Assembly (NCBI RefSeq): GCF_009857435.1
Contig: NZ_WWCK01000001.1
Location: 372,001 to 436,000 of the forward strand
From: Duganella rivi
GTDB taxonomy: Bacteria > Pseudomonadota > Gammaproteobacteria > Burkholderiales > Burkholderiaceae_D
Direction of reading: 5' to 3'
DNA length: 64,000 nucleotides
Positions 49,813 to 58,409 of the stretch are shown here, in pieces. How positions within the stretch are numbered: position 1 is the first letter of the stretch; each line of letters begins with the position of its first letter. The position numbers and the translations under genes were made by a program. Under the pieces are notes generated by a model. That model was not told where the DNA came from and did no database searches. It saw only the letters and a list, made by a program, of their open reading frames with translations.

Positions 49813-51798
49813 TCAGGACGCCTCTTTCAATTGCTCAAGGATCGCAGGATTCTCCAGCGTCGACACGTCCTGCGTAATCACTTCGCCCTTGGCCAACACG
49901 CGCAGCAGACGACGCATGATTTTGCCCGACCGCGTTTTCGGCAGATTATCGCCAAAGCGAATCTCTTTCGGCTTCGCAATCGGACCAATCTCCTTGGCCA
50001 CCCAATTACGCAGCTCCAGCGCAATCTTCTTGGCATCATCGCCAGTAGGACGCGCCTGCTTCAGCACCACGAATGCGCAAATCGATTCACCGGTCGTGTC
50101 GTCCGGCTTGCCGACCACCGCCGCCTCCGCCACCAGCGGATTCGCCACCAGCGCCGATTCGATTTCCATCGTACCCATGCGGTGGCCCGACACGTTCAAC
50201 ACGTCATCGATACGGCCGGTAATCGTGAAGTAGCCGGTATCCTTGTTGCGAATCGCGCCATCGCCAGCCAGGTACATGCGGCCGCCCAGCTCTTCCGGGA
50301 AGTACGAGGTCTTGAAGCGATCCGGGTTGTTCCAGATGGTGCGGATCATCGACGGCCATGGACGCTTCACCACCAAGATGCCGCCCTGCCCGTTCGGCAC
50401 GTCATGACCAGACTCATCAACAATCGCGGCCATGATGCCCGGCAGCGGCAACGTGCACGAGCCCGGCACCATCGGCGTTGCGCCCGGCAGCGGGGTGATC
50501 ATGTGGCCGCCGGTCTCGGTCTGCCAGAAGGTATCGACAATCGGGCACTGCTCTTTGCCCACCTGCGTGTAGTACCACATCCACGCTTCAGGATTGATCG
50601 GCTCGCCCACCGTACCCAGCAAGCGCAGCGACGACAGGTCGTAGTTTTTCGGATGCACTTTCGGATCCACGTCCGACGCTTTGATCAGCGAACGAATCGC
50701 CGTCGGCGCAGTGTAGAAGATGTTGACTTTGTGCTTGGCGATGGTTTCCCAGAACCGGCCCGCATTCGGGAAGGTCGGGATGCCTTCAAACACTACCTGC
50801 GTCGCGCCCACTGCGGTCGGGCCGTAGGCGATGTAGCTGTGGCCAGTTACCCAGCCGATGTCGGCCGTGCACCAGTACACATCGGAAGGCTTGATGTCGA
50901 ACGACCATTTCATGGTCAGCGCCGCCCACAACAGGTAGCCGCCGCTCGAGTGCTGAACGCCTTTTGGCGTACCGGTCGAGCCCGAGGTGTACAGGATGAA
51001 CAGTGGATGCTCGGCATCCACCCACTCCGGCTCGCATACCGCCGACTGGCCTTCGACCAGGTCGTGCAGCCACAGGTCGCGGCCTTCTTTGAAGGCGATC
51101 GCGCCGCCAGTGCGCTTGTAGACGATCACGTCTTTGATGGTGTCGCAGCCGCCCAGTGCCAGCGCTTCGTCAACGATGGCTTTCAGTGGCAGCTGTTTGC
51201 CGCCGCGCAGTTGTTCGTCGGCGGTGATCACGGCCACCGCGCCGGCGTCGATGATGCGCTCTTGCAGCGATTTGGCCGAGAAGCCGCCAAACACCACCGA
51301 GTGGGTCGCGCCGATACGCGCGCAAGCCTGCATCGCCGCCACGCCTTCCACCGACATCGACATGTAGATGATCACGCGGTCACCTTTTTTGATGCCGCGC
51401 GCTTTCAAGCCGTTGGCGAATTTGCAGACTTTTTCGTGCAGTTCTTTGTAGCTGACGTGGGTCGATTTGCCGTCGTCCGCTTCGAAGATGATCGCGGTCT
51501 TGTCGGCGTTGCCGTTTTGCAGATTGCGGTCGAGGCAGTTGTACGAGACGTTCAGCTTGCCGTCTTCGAACCATTTGTAGAACGGCGCGTTGTCTTCGTT
51601 CAGGGTGCGGGTGAATGGCGTTTGCCATTCGAGGTGTTCTTTCGCCAGGCGCGACCAGAAGCCTTCGTAGTCGGCCGCCGCCTCTGCGCACAGCGCGTTG
51701 TATGCATCCATGCCCGATACGGTGGCTTGACCGGCAAATGCCGCCGATGGGTTGAAGATGCGGGATTCTTGTGGACCTTGGGTTGTCGTGCTGCTCAT
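49813..51798 (-). CDS. acs: Acetyl-CoA synthetase
   Basis: 661 aa, full length for the family. It activates acetate with ATP to acetyl-AMP and then acetyl-CoA. The P-loop is [20 protein letters not shown]. The hinge/motif region is [21 protein letters not shown] followed by [19 protein letters not shown], and the C-terminal lysine targeted by acetylation is in [14 protein letters not shown]. The N-terminus [17 protein letters not shown] sits behind a GGAGA ribosome site; an in-frame Met 12 codons upstream was rejected. It is divergent from the UPF0114 gene, with about 207 bp between starts. Confidence 0.96.
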   Translation of the reverse strand: MSSTTTQGPQESRIFNPSAAFAGQATVSGMDAYNALCAEAAADYEGFWSRLAKEHLEWQTPFTRTLNEDNAPFYKWFEDGKLNVSYNCLDRNLQNGNADKTAIIFEADDGKSTHVSYKELHEKVCKFANGLKARGIKKGDRVIIYMSMSVEGVAAMQACARIGATHSVVFGGFSAKSLQERIIDAGAVAVITADEQLRGGKQLPLKAIVDEALALGGCDTIKDVIVYKRTGGAIAFKEGRDLWLHDLVEGQSAVCEPEWVDAEHPLFILYTSGSTGTPKGVQHSSGGYLLWAALTMKWSFDIKPSDVYWCTADIGWVTGHSYIAYGPTAVGATQVVFEGIPTFPNAGRFWETIAKHKVNIFYTAPTAIRSLIKASDVDPKVHPKNYDLSSLRLLGTVGEPINPEAWMWYYTQVGKEQCPIVDTFWQTETGGHMITPLPGATPMVPGSCTLPLPGIMAAIVDESGHDVPNGQGGILVVKRPWPSMIRTIWNNPDRFKTSYFPEELGGRMYLAGDGAIRNKDTGYFTITGRIDDVLNVSGHRMGTMEIESALVANPLVAEAAVVGKPDDTTGESICAFVVLKQARPTGDDAKKIALELRNWVAKEIGPIAKPKEIRFGDNLPKTRSGKIMRRLLRVLAKGEVITQDVSTLENPAILEQLKEAS

Positions 51799-52005
51799 GG
51801 TGTCTCCAATGTAGTAATCGTTTGCTATCAACATAAACGTGATCGCTTACTGTGCCCTTACAGCCATGCACGTCCCCGGCGGAGGATGGCATGGCGGACA
51901 ATTTTACCAATTTTTCATTGCAGCCTACCGATGCGGTCGCCCGGCAGCACGTGTAAAATGTCGGCAGTCTTCATAGTCTGCCTCATTTTCAGGAGTTTTG
52001 CCCCA

Positions 52006-52599
52006 ATGACCGAGCCTAATAAGAAGCTGCGCCCTCTGCCCGCTTTTATCTTTATGTCCCGCTGGTTGCAGCTGCCGCTGTACCTCGGCCTGATCCTGGC
52101 GCAGTGCGTTTATGTATTCCATTTCTGGGTCGAGCTGAAGGATTTGATCGGCGCCGCGCTCGGCAATGAAGCCGCGCTTCAGCACATCTTCCAAGCTGTC
52201 GCCGTGCCAGGCGCAGCGCTGCCAGAGAAGCTGAATGAAACCACTATCATGCTGGTCGTGCTTGGCCTGATCGATGTGGTGATGATTTCCAATCTGCTGG
52301 TGATGGTCATCATCGGCGGCTACGAAACTTTCGTGTCGCGCATGAATCTCGAATCCCACCCAGACCAGCCGGAGTGGCTGTCGCACGTGAACGCCTCCGT
52401 GCTGAAGACCAAGCTGGCGATGGCGATCATCGGCATCTCGTCCATCCATTTGCTGAAAACGTTTATTAACGCGGCGTCCTACAAGACCGAAGTGATTGCG
52501 GCCCAAACCGTAATCCACGTGGTGTTCCTGTTGTCGGCCCTGGCAATCGCCTACACCGACCGCATCACCACGATGACTCACAACGAATCCAAACACTAA
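52006..52599 (+). CDS. UPF0114/TIGR00645 (YqhA-like) membrane protein
   Basis: 197 aa. It matches the YqhA family: an N-terminal helix (RWLQLPLYLGLILAQCVYVFHFW), LIDVVMISNLLVMVIIGGYETFVS, and two further membrane segments (KLAMAIIGISSIHLLKTFI, VIHVVFLLSALAIAYTD). Function unknown; predicted integral inner-membrane protein. AGGAG at 51991-51995 precedes the ATG. It is followed 16 bp later by fumarase and is probably cotranscribed with it. Confidence 0.92.
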   Translation: MTEPNKKLRPLPAFIFMSRWLQLPLYLGLILAQCVYVFHFWVELKDLIGAALGNEAALQHIFQAVAVPGAALPEKLNETTIMLVVLGLIDVVMISNLLVMVIIGGYETFVSRMNLESHPDQPEWLSHVNASVLKTKLAMAIIGISSIHLLKTFINAASYKTEVIAAQTVIHVVFLLSALAIAYTDRITTMTHNESKH

Positions 52600-52615
52600 C
52601 CCACGCGAGAACATC

Positions 52616-54145
52616 ATGACCATCATAAAGCAAGAAGACCTGATTGAATCCGTTGCCGCCGCGCTCCAGTACATCAGCTACTACCACCCTGCTGACTACA
52701 TCGCGCACCTGGCCCGCGCTTACGAGCACGAGCAAAGCCCGGCCGCCAAGGACGCCATCGCGCAGATCCTGACCAACTCGCGCATGTGCGCCGAGGGCAA
52801 GCGTCCGATCTGCCAGGACACCGGCATCGTCAACGTCTTCCTGAAGATCGGCATGGGTGTGCGCTTTGAAGGCTTCACCGGCACCGTCACCGACGCCGTC
52901 AACGAAGGCGTGCGCCGCGCCTACAACTACGACGACAACAAGCTGCGCGCGTCGATCGTCGCCGACCCGCACTTCGACCGCAAGAACACCAAGGACAACA
53001 CGCCGGCCGTGGTGCACATGGAACTGGTCGAAGGCGATACCGTCGACGTCAAGGTTGCTGCCAAAGGCGGCGGCTCGGAAAACAAGTCCAAGATGATCAT
53101 GATGAATCCATCCGATTCGCTGGTCGACTGGGTACTGAAAACCGTGCCAACCATGGGCGCCGGCTGGTGCCCGCCAGGCATGCTGGGCATCGGTATCGGC
53201 GGCACCGCCGAGAAAGCCATGCTGATGGCAAAAGAAGTGCTGATGGAAGACATCGATATGTTCGAGCTGAAGCAGCGCGGCCCGCAGAATAAGCTGGAAG
53301 AACTGCGTATCGAGCTGTGCGACAAGATCAACGCACTGGGCATCGGCGCACAAGGCCTGGGTGGCTTGACCACGGTGCTGGACGTGAAGATCATGATGCA
53401 CCCAACCCACGCTGCATCGAAGCCAGTCGCAATGATCCCGAACTGCGCAGCAACCCGCCACGGCCACTTCGTGCTGGACGGCTCCGGCCCTGCTTACATG
53501 ACGCCGCCACCGCTGTCGACCTGGCCTGACGTGTCGTGGGCGCCGGACACCGAGAAATCGAAACGCGTGAACCTGGACACCCTGACCAAGGAAGAAGTCG
53601 CTTCGTGGAAGCCGGGCCAGACCCTGCTGCTGAACGGCAAAATGCTGACCGGCCGCGATGCCGCGCACAAGCGCATCCAGGACATGCTGGCCAAGGGCGA
53701 AGAACTGCCAGTGGACTTCAAGAACCGCGTGATCTACTACGTCGGCCCAGTTGATCCAGTGCGCGACGAAGTGGTTGGCCCAGCAGGCCCGACCACCGCG
53801 ACCCGCATGGACAAGTTCACCGATATGATGCTGGAGAAAACCGGCCTGATCGCGATGATCGGTAAAGCCGAGCGCGGCCCTGCTGCGATCGAATCGATCA
53901 AGAAGCACCAGTCGGCGTACCTGATGGCCGTCGGCGGTTCCGCTTACCTGGTGTCGAAAGCCATCAAGCAATCGCGCGTGCTGGGCTTTGCCGATATGGG
54001 CATGGAAGCGATCTACGAGTTCGACGTGGTCGATATGCCTGTAACCGTGGCGGTGGACTCGGCCGGTACCTCGGTGCACAACACCGGCCCTGCGGAATGG
54101 AAAACGCGCATCGAGCAGTTGAACGTTCCGGTCGTCGTCGCCTGA
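52616..54145 (+). CDS. Fumarate hydratase, class I (4Fe-4S)
   Basis: 509 aa. It interconverts fumarate and malate in the TCA cycle. Cluster and active-site motifs: RPICQDTGIVNVF, GAGWCPPGMLGIGIGGTAEKA (the two halves), PNCAATRHGHFVLDG, and a C-terminal domain with VYYVGPVD-like IYYVGPVDPVRDE and GPTTATRMD. Three conserved Cys are compatible with an oxygen-labile 4Fe-4S cluster. It is long enough to contain both the alpha and beta parts of the two-subunit enzymes. Its stop shares an A with the murI start (TGATG). Confidence 0.94.
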   Translation: MTIIKQEDLIESVAAALQYISYYHPADYIAHLARAYEHEQSPAAKDAIAQILTNSRMCAEGKRPICQDTGIVNVFLKIGMGVRFEGFTGTVTDAVNEGVRRAYNYDDNKLRASIVADPHFDRKNTKDNTPAVVHMELVEGDTVDVKVAAKGGGSENKSKMIMMNPSDSLVDWVLKTVPTMGAGWCPPGMLGIGIGGTAEKAMLMAKEVLMEDIDMFELKQRGPQNKLEELRIELCDKINALGIGAQGLGGLTTVLDVKIMMHPTHAASKPVAMIPNCAATRHGHFVLDGSGPAYMTPPPLSTWPDVSWAPDTEKSKRVNLDTLTKEEVASWKPGQTLLLNGKMLTGRDAAHKRIQDMLAKGEELPVDFKNRVIYYVGPVDPVRDEVVGPAGPTTATRMDKFTDMMLEKTGLIAMIGKAERGPAAIESIKKHQSAYLMAVGGSAYLVSKAIKQSRVLGFADMGMEAIYEFDVVDMPVTVAVDSAGTSVHNTGPAEWKTRIEQLNVPVVVA

Positions 54146-54969
54146 TGACGCGCGCCCGCTCTCCCGGTTGCCCGATCGGCGTGTTTGATTCCGGTGTGGG
54201 CGGGCTCTCGGTGCTGCGCCACATCCGCGTGCAGCAGCCGCATGAAGATCTGATGTACTTTGCCGATTCCGGCCACGCGCCGTATGGCGACAAGACCGAG
54301 CAGTACGTGGTCGAGCGCGCCTTAGCTGTGACGGACTTCCTGTTGGCGCAAGGCGCCAAGGCGCTGGTGGTGGCCTGCAATACCGCTACCGTGGCGGCCA
54401 TCAAGGCCGTGCGCGCCAAGTATCCTGATTTGCCGGTGGTAGGCGTGGAGCCCGGTCTCAAGCCGGCTGCGGCAGCCACCCGCAATGGAAAGGTCGGCGT
54501 GCTGGCGACCGCGCGCACGCTCAAAGGCGACAAGTTCCTGCAACTGCGCGAGCAGATCAGCGCTGCCACGCAGGCTGAGTTCCTGTTGCAACCGGCAGTT
54601 GGTCTCGTTAATGAAATCGAAAAAGGCGACCTGCACGCGCCGGCGATTGCCGAGATGCTGGAGCGCTACGTCGCACCGCTGCTGGAACAAGGCGCCGATA
54701 CGCTGGTGCTCGGCTGCACCCACTACCCTTTCGTCCGCGATGGCATTGAGCGCGTGCTGACTGAGCATGCCCGCAATGACGTTACGCTGATCGATACTGG
54801 TGATGCAGTAGCGCGCCAGCTGGGGCGCTTGCTGGAAGCTGGCGGCCTGTTGCGCGCCGACGGTGCGGGCACGCTGCGCGCTTATACCACCGGCGCAGCC
54901 GAAGCGCTGGCGCAAGCCTTTGCCGATCTGCTGGGGCTACAGCAGGCGGTGGAAAAGGTTGATGTTTAA
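54145..54969 (+). CDS. murI: Glutamate racemase
   Basis: 274 aa. It supplies D-glutamate for peptidoglycan. The motifs are complete: GVFDSGVGGLSVLRHI, YFADSGHAPYG, the first catalytic Cys in VVACNTATVAAIKAV and the second in LVLGCTHYPFVRDG. ATG at 54145 overlaps the fumarase stop by one base, so translation is coupled. The apparent upstream extension to 54097 lies inside fumarase and was rejected. Confidence 0.95.
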   Translation: MTRARSPGCPIGVFDSGVGGLSVLRHIRVQQPHEDLMYFADSGHAPYGDKTEQYVVERALAVTDFLLAQGAKALVVACNTATVAAIKAVRAKYPDLPVVGVEPGLKPAAAATRNGKVGVLATARTLKGDKFLQLREQISAATQAEFLLQPAVGLVNEIEKGDLHAPAIAEMLERYVAPLLEQGADTLVLGCTHYPFVRDGIERVLTEHARNDVTLIDTGDAVARQLGRLLEAGGLLRADGAGTLRAYTTGAAEALAQAFADLLGLQQAVEKVDV

Positions 54970-55008
54970 GCCATGCGGCAGATTCCTGAAAAAATGCTGC
55001 AATTAAAT

Positions 55009-55037
55009 TTGCAGGAATCGAAATCGGCTTGTATAAT
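55009..55037 (+). promoter_or_regulatory. Promoter of tRNA-His
   Basis: TTGCAG (55009-55014), 17-bp spacer, TATAAT (55032-55037). Start point expected near 55044, 34 nt before the tRNA. Confidence 0.85.
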
Positions 55038-55077
55038 TCTGGCTCGTTGTTCAGCACTAGTTGAATAACAAAACAGC

Positions 55078-55154
55078 GGTGGCTGTAGCTCAGTTGGTAG
55101 AGTCCAGGATTGTGATTCCTGTTGTCGTGGGTTCGAGCCCCATCAGCCACCCCA
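55078..55154 (+). tRNA. tRNA-His (anticodon GTG)
   Basis: 77 nt including the extra 5' G (G-1 at 55078, opposite C at 55151) and encoded CCA. The acceptor GTGGCTG pairs with CAGCCAC, the D arm is TAGCTCAGTTGGTAGAG, the anticodon loop is ATTGTGAT with GTG, and the T arm is GTGGG-TTCGAGC-CCCAT. The G-1:C73 pair and anticodon identify histidine. Confidence 0.97.
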
Positions 55155-55166
55155 AGAATTAAGTGA

Positions 55167-55192
55167 AAAGCCCAGTCTCTGACTGGGCTTTT
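55167..55192 (+). terminator. Terminator of tRNA-His
   Basis: AAAGCCCAGTC pairs with GACTGGGCTTT around TCT, followed by TTCGC. It ends the tRNA transcript 12 nt after CCA. Confidence 0.85.
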
Positions 55193-55280
55193 CGCGTTTC
55201 AGGCTTGTTCATTTGATGTGGGTCTCATGACGTGCTGATTGCAGAGTTACGCTCAACTCATGTCCCAAGAGGAGGCCGCC

Positions 55281-55754
55281 ATGCGCCCCACGAGCTTGCT
55301 TGACAATCAATCGGATCAGCCGGAGGATCACATTATGGCTACCAGCACCGACTCCAACGACGCCGCACTCAATGACCTCGTGCTCACCGTGAAGGTCATC
55401 GAGTCGAATTACGTCACCAAGGAGGAGCTAGCACACCTAAACGGCAAGGTTGACGGCCTGGCGGGCAGGGTTGATGTTCTGACAGACCAAGTTAGCGTCC
55501 TGACAAACCAAGTTGGCGTCCTGACAGACAAGGTCAGTTCCTTGAGCGCCAAGGTAGACGCCATGCCATCACAGCTTGAACTGATGATCAAAAATCAGAT
55601 TGATCAAGCCTTCAAGGCCCACATGGAAGAGATGTACAGAATTTTCGCCACCAAGGCGGAACTCGCTGCCGCCATCAACCAGCAAACGTGGCGCATGATC
55701 GGATTTGGTGGCCTGCTGCTCAGCGCTGGCTACGCTTTCGCCCGCTTCGCCTAA
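55281..55754 (+). CDS. Coiled-coil, tail-anchored protein with heptad repeats
   Basis: About 157 aa from ATG 55281 (AGGAGG 7 nt upstream); ATG 55335 with GGAGG is an equal choice. An acidic N-terminal part is followed by a coiled coil made of exact seven-residue units (VDVLTDQ, VSVLTNQ, VGVLTDK, VSSLSAK). After a second helix (IDQAFKAHMEEMYRIFATKAEL), a C-terminal membrane helix (MIGFGGLLLSAGYAFARF) anchors it. The units match a 21-bp DNA repeat. It resembles DUF1640/phage-type hypothetical coiled-coil proteins only in plan; no function is proposed. Confidence 0.7.
   Translation: MRPTSLLDNQSDQPEDHIMATSTDSNDAALNDLVLTVKVIESNYVTKEELAHLNGKVDGLAGRVDVLTDQVSVLTNQVGVLTDKVSSLSAKVDAMPSQLELMIKNQIDQAFKAHMEEMYRIFATKAELAAAINQQTWRMIGFGGLLLSAGYAFARFA
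55449..55553 (+). repeat. Five 21-bp tandem repeats coding for heptads
   Basis: Units start at 55449, 55470, 55491, 55512 and 55533, each encoding seven residues with V and L at coiled-coil positions. Units 2-4 are the most alike (GTT-x-GT-CTGACA), which suggests recent slippage duplication. Confidence 0.8.
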
Positions 55755-56155
55755 GCCTTGGCGGCGCGCTGCGCCTTGATTTGGGCGGCGATTTTATCCA
55801 GCGTGTCCATCACCGTGCCGGGATTGAAGGGTTTGACGATGTAGCCCTTGGCGCCGCTGCGCAGCGACTGCTCCACCGTGCTGCGCTCAGTGCTGGCAGT
55901 CACCATCAACACGGCAGCGTTCGGCTGCTTTTCGCGTATCCAGTTGAGCAAGGTCAGGCCGTCGCCATCGGGCATCACCACGTCGAGGCAGATGATGTCG
56001 GCTTTTAACGAACGCAGCCTTAGACGCGCAGATTCCGCTGTGCCGGCATCACCAACCACATCGTACTTATCGCCCTGGATAATTACGCGCAGCAGGCCGC
56101 GCGTCATCTCGTTATCGTCAATAATGAAAACACTCAGTCCTTGGTGCAATGCCAT
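55751..56155 (-). CDS. Single-domain response regulator (CheY-like)
   Basis: 134 aa, a receiver only. Acidic pocket VFIIDDNEMTRGLLR, phospho-Asp in ICLDVVMPDGDG, Thr in LMVTASTERST and Lys in AKGYIVKPFNPG. With no output domain it should act by protein contact in a phosphorelay or in motility. A strong GGAGGAGG ribosome site fixes the start at 56155. It overlaps the convergent coiled-coil gene by 4 bp. The hybrid kinase at 41915-44197 could be a partner but lies far away. Confidence 0.92.
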   Translation of the reverse strand: MALHQGLSVFIIDDNEMTRGLLRVIIQGDKYDVVGDAGTAESARLRLRSLKADIICLDVVMPDGDGLTLLNWIREKQPNAAVLMVTASTERSTVEQSLRSGAKGYIVKPFNPGTVMDTLDKIAAQIKAQRAAKA

Positions 56156-56341
56156 GCAATCCTCCTCCTGACTATCATTCAAGCCATCATAACTTAATGC
56201 TCACACCCATGCCCACCGTTACAACTTTTTGACGCTGGTTATTGCCCGCGAGAACTAGGTTAACGCTACAATAGAACGGTCGTTTGCATGCCTATGCAAA
56301 CCTGCATCTCTCCTGCTTATCCCCTGAATCCGTATAAGTCT

Positions 56342-56791
56342 ATGTCTCAAGAAAAATCGATTAGCGAAGTCAGCACCTATGGCAAAGATACGCCCGTAGG
56401 TCGCCCCGACACCGACGGCAAAGCTGCCGTGTTCGTCCCCTCCCCATCGTTTGACGCAGGCAACAATGCCAATATCCGCCTCGGCGCCGGCATCGTCGGC
56501 TTCGGCAACCCGGATGGCACGCTGACCGTGTACTTCGAAAGCAACCGCTTCGACGAAACCAGCCTGCACAAGTGGGAAAACAAGGCGCGCAAGGCCTACG
56601 ACCGCATGGTGGCCGGCGCCCCGACCGTCTCCAAGGCCAAGCTCAGCGCCAACATGCTGGAACAAATCGGCATCATCGATGGCATGGGCATCCACCTCAA
56701 GCAGCCAGAACGCCTTGAACAATGGCTGGCTCACTCCAACGCGATGGACACCGCGCCAGCTGGCCCGATCACGCTCTGGAAAACCAAATAA
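56342..56791 (+). CDS. Hypothetical protein, 149 aa
   Basis: Starts MSQEKSISEVSTYGKD. It is soluble, with mixed alpha/beta character (NIRLGAGIVGFGNPDGTLTVYF, then KWENKARKAYDRMVAGAP). No signal peptide, no membrane segment, and no family I recognise. An in-frame ATG at 56288 would add 18 residues without clear character. It stands alone, downstream of the divergent response regulator. Confidence 0.7.
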   Translation: MSQEKSISEVSTYGKDTPVGRPDTDGKAAVFVPSPSFDAGNNANIRLGAGIVGFGNPDGTLTVYFESNRFDETSLHKWENKARKAYDRMVAGAPTVSKAKLSANMLEQIGIIDGMGIHLKQPERLEQWLAHSNAMDTAPAGPITLWKTK

Positions 56792-56861
56792 TATTGACGA
56801 AAAGATAGAGACGGCGCTTTGTCCTACATCGCATCGGACGTTTGGCTGATGCAAAAAACAA

Positions 56862-56910
56862 GGCCCCGGACTAAGCTGGAGTTATTACAACTCCACTTAA
56901 ATCCGGGGCC
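56862..56910 (-). terminator. Two-part hairpin, terminator of the lipoprotein gene
   Basis: GGCCCCGGA (56862-56870) pairs with TCCGGGGCC (56902-56910), and inside it TGGAGTT (56877-56883) with AACTCCA (56889-56895). On the - strand the stem is followed by TTGTTTTTTG, fitting termination of the gene at 57031-57417. Confidence 0.7.
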
Positions 56911-56914
56911 CATC

Positions 56915-57034
56915 ATGGCACGCTATCTACATATCGCACTAGGCGCCTTGCTGATTACGCTGGCCGGCGCTTCCACTTATGAACTGTGCTCGGAAACCGT
57001 GCTAAGCAAGGCTTCCATCTACACCCTGCGTTAA
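56915..57034 (+). CDS. Possible 39-aa membrane peptide
   Basis: MARYLHIALGALLITLAGAS followed by a short polar tail (TYELCSETVLSKASIYTLR). It would be a small single-span or secreted peptide. It begins 4 nt after the terminator-like hairpin, has only a GGGG stretch as ribosome site, and its stop overlaps that of the convergent lipoprotein gene. Real or chance cannot be settled from the sequence. Confidence 0.3.
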   Translation: MARYLHIALGALLITLAGASTYELCSETVLSKASIYTLR

Positions 57035-57417
57035 CGGTGGCGGTAGTGTCCGCGACCGCCCCAGCGGCTGCCGCAGCACCAGCGGCCAAACGAGAAATCC
57101 AATCCGATCGACACCGGCGGGTAGTAATACGCCGGCGCTGGCGCGTAGTACACCGGTGCTGGCGCATAGTAAACCGGCTGGCTGACGTACGTGGTCGTGT
57201 AAGCAGGCTGGGTGCTGTAAGCGACGCGCGACGGCTGGGCCGGCAGTTCCTCAGTCCATGTTCCCGATTGCACCTGCGAACCGGCCGGCAGCACGGCAAC
57301 CGTGTGCCACTGATACGGATCCTGCACGCGGGCAGTGTTGGCGTAGTAAGCGGGACGCTGCGTCGCGCAGCCGGTCAGCGCCGCCAACGCGGCGACGGCA
57401 ACAACAATAGTTTTCAT
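57031..57417 (-). CDS. Small Tyr/Pro-rich lipoprotein
   Basis: 128 aa. A short signal with lipobox ALTGC (Cys 17) predicts a lipoprotein. The body contains repeats of YYAPAPVYYAPAPAYYYPP and ends Gly/Arg/His-rich (RWGGRGHYRHR). A GAGGAGA ribosome site supports ATG 57417 over an upstream Met. Such proteins are common in the envelopes of betaproteobacteria and have no assigned function. Terminators lie on both sides (56862-56910 and 57508-57538). Confidence 0.8.
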   Translation of the reverse strand: MKTIVVAVAALAALTGCATQRPAYYANTARVQDPYQWHTVAVLPAGSQVQSGTWTEELPAQPSRVAYSTQPAYTTTYVSQPVYYAPAPVYYAPAPAYYYPPVSIGLDFSFGRWCCGSRWGGRGHYRHR

Positions 57418-57507
57418 GGCGGTTCTCCTCAATCCAAATCGTACTATATAAGGAAGCACGACACCGTTCGCCTGCCATTACAGTTTATTACACTCGCTAA
57501 ACAAGCG

Positions 57508-57538
57508 AAAAAAAAGGAGCCGCGCGGGCTCCTTTTTT
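57508..57538 (-). terminator. Rho-independent terminator of the first TonB_C gene
   Basis: GGAGCC (57516-57521) pairs with GGCTCC (57527-57532), with eight A on the left and six T on the right, so it works both ways. It lies 16 bp after the stop at 57555. Confidence 0.9.
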
Positions 57539-57554
57539 GATGGGGCAAACCGGA

Positions 57555-57902
57555 TTAATCCAGTTTCCAGGCGTAGTCGACTTTCGTCCAGGTTTCAGCT
57601 GGCGCGCCGTCCTTGGTGCCCGGCTTGAACTTGCAAGCGCTCAGCGCCTTGATGGCGGCCTTGTCCAGATTCTTGAAGCCGCTGCTTTTCTCGACTTTCG
57701 AATCAGCCACGGTACCGTCCGGCTTCACGAGGAAGGACATCGATACGGTGCCCTGCTCTTCGTTCATCAGCGAGGCTTTTGGATATTCAGCCTTGCAGTT
57801 CTTCGCATCGAAACTGGCTGGCACTTCGGCGGCAAACACTGCCGGGGCGCTCGACACGAGCACTGCTGCGATCACACTCAACCAACGCTTATTTGTAGAC
57901 AT
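57555..57902 (-). CDS. Periplasmic TonB C-terminal-domain protein (paralogue 1)
   Basis: 115 aa. Signal peptide MSTNKRWLSVIAAVLVSSAPAVFA, then a single TonB_C-like domain: CKAEYPKASLMNEEQGTVSM, FLVKPDGTVADSKVEKSSGF, LDKAAIKALSACKFKPGT. It has no N-terminal membrane helix for ExbB/ExbD and no Pro-rich spacer, so it cannot be an energy transducer by itself. It is closely similar to its neighbour at 57973, and so a tandem duplicate. Confidence 0.88.
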   Translation of the reverse strand: MSTNKRWLSVIAAVLVSSAPAVFAAEVPASFDAKNCKAEYPKASLMNEEQGTVSMSFLVKPDGTVADSKVEKSSGFKNLDKAAIKALSACKFKPGTKDGAPAETWTKVDYAWKLD

Positions 57903-57937
57903 CTGATTTCCCCAAGTGTAAATATTAATCCAGCGTG

Positions 57938-57961
57938 CAGGCCATGCGACCGCATGGCCTG
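57938..57961. other. 11-bp perfect hairpin between the TonB_C paralogues
   Basis: CAGGCCATGCG (57938-57948) and CGCATGGCCTG (57951-57961) with a 2-nt gap. No T tract on the - strand, so it is a weak terminator or an RNA-stabilising hairpin between the duplicates. Confidence 0.55.
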
Positions 57962-57972
57962 TTTGAGACTAA

Positions 57973-58302
57973 TTACAGCTTCCAGCTATAGTCGACTTTG
58001 GTCCAGGTTTGGGCGACGGCGCCGTCCTTGGTACCAGGTTTGAATTTGCATGCGCTCAGGGCTTTCAGGGCTGCCTTGTCCAGGTTTTTGAAGCCGCTCG
58101 ATTTTTCCACTTTCGACTCAACCACGCTGCCGTCGGTGCCGACCAGGAAGGCCATGGTCACGTCGCCCTGCTCTTCGTTCATCAGCGAGGCTTTTGGATA
58201 TTCTGCTTTGCAGTTTTTGTCGCTCAGCGAGGCAGGCACTTCACCGGCAAAGGCGGTCGAAGCAACGGACAGGATGACGGCGGCGAATACAGATTTGTTC
58301 AT
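57973..58302 (-). CDS. Periplasmic TonB C-terminal-domain protein (paralogue 2)
   Basis: 109 aa. Signal peptide MNKSVFAAVILSVASTAFA, then CKAEYPKASLMNEEQGDVTM, FLVGTDGSVVESKVEKSSGF and LDKAALKALSACKFKPGTKDG. It matches paralogue 1 almost residue for residue in the mature part; the signal peptides differ. The two conserved Cys may form a disulfide. It lies upstream of paralogue 1 in the same direction, 70 bp apart. Confidence 0.88.
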   Translation of the reverse strand: MNKSVFAAVILSVASTAFAGEVPASLSDKNCKAEYPKASLMNEEQGDVTMAFLVGTDGSVVESKVEKSSGFKNLDKAALKALSACKFKPGTKDGAVAQTWTKVDYSWKL

Positions 58303-58409
58303 GATGCGATTTCCCAATAAATTGTTATTAACAACTGGTTAAACGAACTCCACAGCGGGCCATGTGTCCACAAGGGCGGACGGCAGACTGCGGCAAATTT
58401 TTAGATGAC

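Noticed and set aside
49831..52599. 922-codon + strand frame covering acs and the UPF0114 gene
   Set aside because: Antisense to acs for most of its length; only its last 197 codons are a real gene, with its own ribosome site and ATG at 52006.
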